Origin: Verrucomicrobiales bacterium
GTDB lineage: Bacteria; Verrucomicrobiota; Verrucomicrobiae; Limisphaerales; UBA9464
Assembly (NCBI GenBank): GCA_005789375.1
Contig: SXXZ01000290.1
Location: forward strand, 1 to 7,663
Reading direction: 5' to 3'
Length of the DNA: 7,663 nt
Made by a program: the position numbers and the translations under genes. Shown one piece after another: positions 6,717 through 7,663 of the stretch (the first letter of the stretch is position 1; each line of letters opens with the position of its first letter). The notes below the pieces were generated by a model. The model made no database searches. It was not told where the DNA came from and saw only the letters and a program-made list of their open reading frames with translations.

Positions 6717-6764
6717 CTATCCAGTTTGTTTGCGGCGGGGTGTACGACGTCGCTTGAGAGGCAT
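6717..6764 (-). CDS. Candidate 15-residue basic micro-ORF between nusG and rplK
   Basis: The ATG at 6764 shares its A with the nusG stop (TGATG), a classic translational-coupling overlap. The frame reads MPLKRRRTPRRKQTG and ends with TAG at 6719-6717, three nucleotides before the rplK ATG at 6713. Seven of 15 residues are Arg or Lys. It fills the whole intercistronic gap and would pass ribosomes from nusG to rplK, which lacks a good ribosome binding site. I know of no named gene at this place. It could be a short coupling or regulatory peptide, or a chance frame. Confidence 0.35.
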   Translation of the reverse strand: MPLKRRRTPRRKQTG

Positions 6765-7312
6765 CACGACTTCTCTACCTGCCAGTATTCAAGTTCGACG
6801 GGCGTTTTACGCCCGAAGATATCTACGGTCACCTTGAGTTTGCCCTTTTCAGGCTCCAACTCTTCGATGACGCCAGTGAAGTTGAGGAATGGTCCGTCGT
6901 TGATCTTGACGGTCTCGCCGATGTCGAAGTTAACCTTCGGACGCTCGGTGTCTTCACTGTCAGAAATTTGCTCCTTGATGGTGGCGATCTCATCATCAGT
7001 GACGGTCATGGGGCGCTCGCCGCCCACGAAACCGATCACACCTTGGATGTCCTTGATGAAGTACCAAGGCTTTTCCATCGGGCGCTTGCCTTCGTCGAGC
7101 AATGCCATGTCGACGTAGACGTAACCCGGATGAAGTTTGCGATTGGTGATGGTTTTTTTGCCACCACGGACCTCAACTACCTTCTCCATCGGGAGAAGAA
7201 CCTCACGGATATACTCTTCCATCTCGTCGCTCTTGATCCGACGGTTGATGGTGTCCCGGACCTTCTGCTCCTGACCGGCTAGGGTGTGCAGGACAAACCA
7301 CTGGGTGTTCAT
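6764..7312 (-). CDS. nusG: Transcription termination/antitermination factor NusG
   Basis: 182 residues, the normal length (181 in E. coli). NusG rides on RNA polymerase across the cleft, limits pausing, and through its KOW domain links to Rho or to ribosomal protein S10. The N-terminal NGN domain (about 1-115) starts WFVLHTLAGQEQKVRDTI and includes KLHPGYVYVDM and FIKDIQGVIGFVGGERP. After an acidic linker (ISDSEDTERP), the KOW domain (about 126-180) shows ETVKINDGPFLNFTGVIEEL and a conserved ending. The NGN domain carries a short charged segment around VRGGKKTITNRK, normal for the family. The ATG at 7312 has no Shine-Dalgarno sequence. It lies 44 bp after secE in the conserved secE-nusG-rplK order, and its stop overlaps the ATG of the micro-ORF. 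Confidence 0.99.
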   Translation of the reverse strand: MNTQWFVLHTLAGQEQKVRDTINRRIKSDEMEEYIREVLLPMEKVVEVRGGKKTITNRKLHPGYVYVDMALLDEGKRPMEKPWYFIKDIQGVIGFVGGERPMTVTDDEIATIKEQISDSEDTERPKVNFDIGETVKINDGPFLNFTGVIEELEPEKGKLKVTVDIFGRKTPVELEYWQVEKS

Positions 7313-7356
7313 GGGCAGAATCGGGATCGAAAGGGGTTTGGACGAAAACGTTAAAC

Positions 7357-7623
7357 TCAGGAGACCTTGATGAGCGCCTGGACGAAGCTCACCACGACAA
7401 AATCGGAGGCCATCGTAAAGAACCCCAGAAGACCAATGACGACGAAGATCAGCACCGTGGACTGAATCAACTCATCGCGAGAAGGCCAGTTGCACTTCTT
7501 AAGTTCCTGCTGTGTGGCCGACACATAAGCGGTGAGCCGCGCCAAATGCCCCTGCTTCCAAGCAAAGGCGAAGATCGCGCCCATCACGGCGAACCAGATG
7601 AGGAACGGAAGATATTCTTTCAC
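7357..7623 (-). CDS. secE: Preprotein translocase subunit SecE
   Basis: 88 residues. SecE clamps SecY in the inner membrane and is essential for the SecYEG channel. The conserved core is the amphipathic helix ELKKCNWPSRDEL (40-52) followed by the tilted membrane helix (about 55-78, STVLIFVVIGLLGFF onward). There is an additional N-terminal hydrophobic segment (5-22), giving two membrane helices: more than the minimal one-helix SecE of Gram-positives and fewer than the three of E. coli. The start is GTG at 7623, without a Shine-Dalgarno sequence, only 12 bp after the 3' end of the upstream tRNA; the next ATG is codon 14, inside the first helix, so GTG is preferred. It is the first protein gene of the secE-nusG-rplK cluster. 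Confidence 0.97.
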   Translation of the reverse strand: MKEYLPFLIWFAVMGAIFAFAWKQGHLARLTAYVSATQQELKKCNWPSRDELIQSTVLIFVVIGLLGFFTMASDFVVVSFVQALIKVS

Positions 7624-7635
7624 GGTATATAATAT

Positions 7636-7663
7636 TGGCGGAGGGGGAGGGATTCGAACCCCC
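7636..7663 (-). tRNA. 3' end of a tRNA gene with encoded CCA, Ser-type acceptor, cut by window edge
   Basis: On the minus strand GGGGG-TTCGAAT-CCCTC (7663-7647) is a five-pair T-arm with a standard T-loop; one pair is G-U. CCCCTCC (7646-7640) is the 3' half of the acceptor stem, G7639 the discriminator and CCA (7638-7636) is encoded. The acceptor predicts a 5' strand GGAGGGG. With G73 this fits tRNA-Ser best, tRNA-Asp less well. The tRNA most often found before secE is tRNA-Trp, whose acceptor usually starts with A1. The anticodon is outside the window, so identity is not settled. Confidence 0.9.

Overview
The window is bacterial chromosomal DNA, GC-rich on the left and visibly more AT-rich from about 5500 to 6230. 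It looks like core genome rather than a mobile island: I see no transposase, integrase, phage gene, CRISPR array or rRNA. The style of SecE (an extra N-terminal membrane helix), NusG and L11, the near absence of Shine-Dalgarno sequences, and the mix of genes suggest a Verrucomicrobiota-like (PVC group) organism. That placement is an impression from sequence style, not a computed one.

Left third (1-3840). A partial 2-aminoethylphosphonate:pyruvate transaminase (phnW) on the minus strand runs off the left edge. It is transcribed divergently from a Tat-type lipoprotein substrate-binding protein of the branched-chain amino acid (LivK) family. The 250-bp gap between them holds a good sigma-70-type promoter for phnW with an imperfect tandem direct repeat over it. 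The binding-protein gene converges on an NtrC-family sigma-54 activator gene (receiver, AAA+, Fis-type HTH). No kinase or transporter permease lies beside either.

Middle (3840-6231). A membrane-anchored lytic transglycosylase (minus) is divergent from a soluble sulfite oxidase-like molybdopterin protein (plus). A small two-helix membrane protein follows, with an inverted repeat just before its start. Then comes about 450 bp with no convincing gene but several strong inverted repeats.

Right (6232-7663). The start of the classic transcription/translation cluster is on the minus strand: tRNA (3' end only, Ser-like acceptor), secE, nusG, rplK. A perfect 13-bp-stem terminator follows rplK, so the usual rplA-rplJ-rplL-rpoB continuation is absent. 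A 15-codon, Arg/Lys-rich reading frame fits exactly between nusG and rplK.

I do not see a clear new multi-gene system. The best leads are the nusG-rplK micro-ORF, the repeat-covered phnW promoter, the hairpin-rich stretch at 5782-6231, and the shortened rplK operon.
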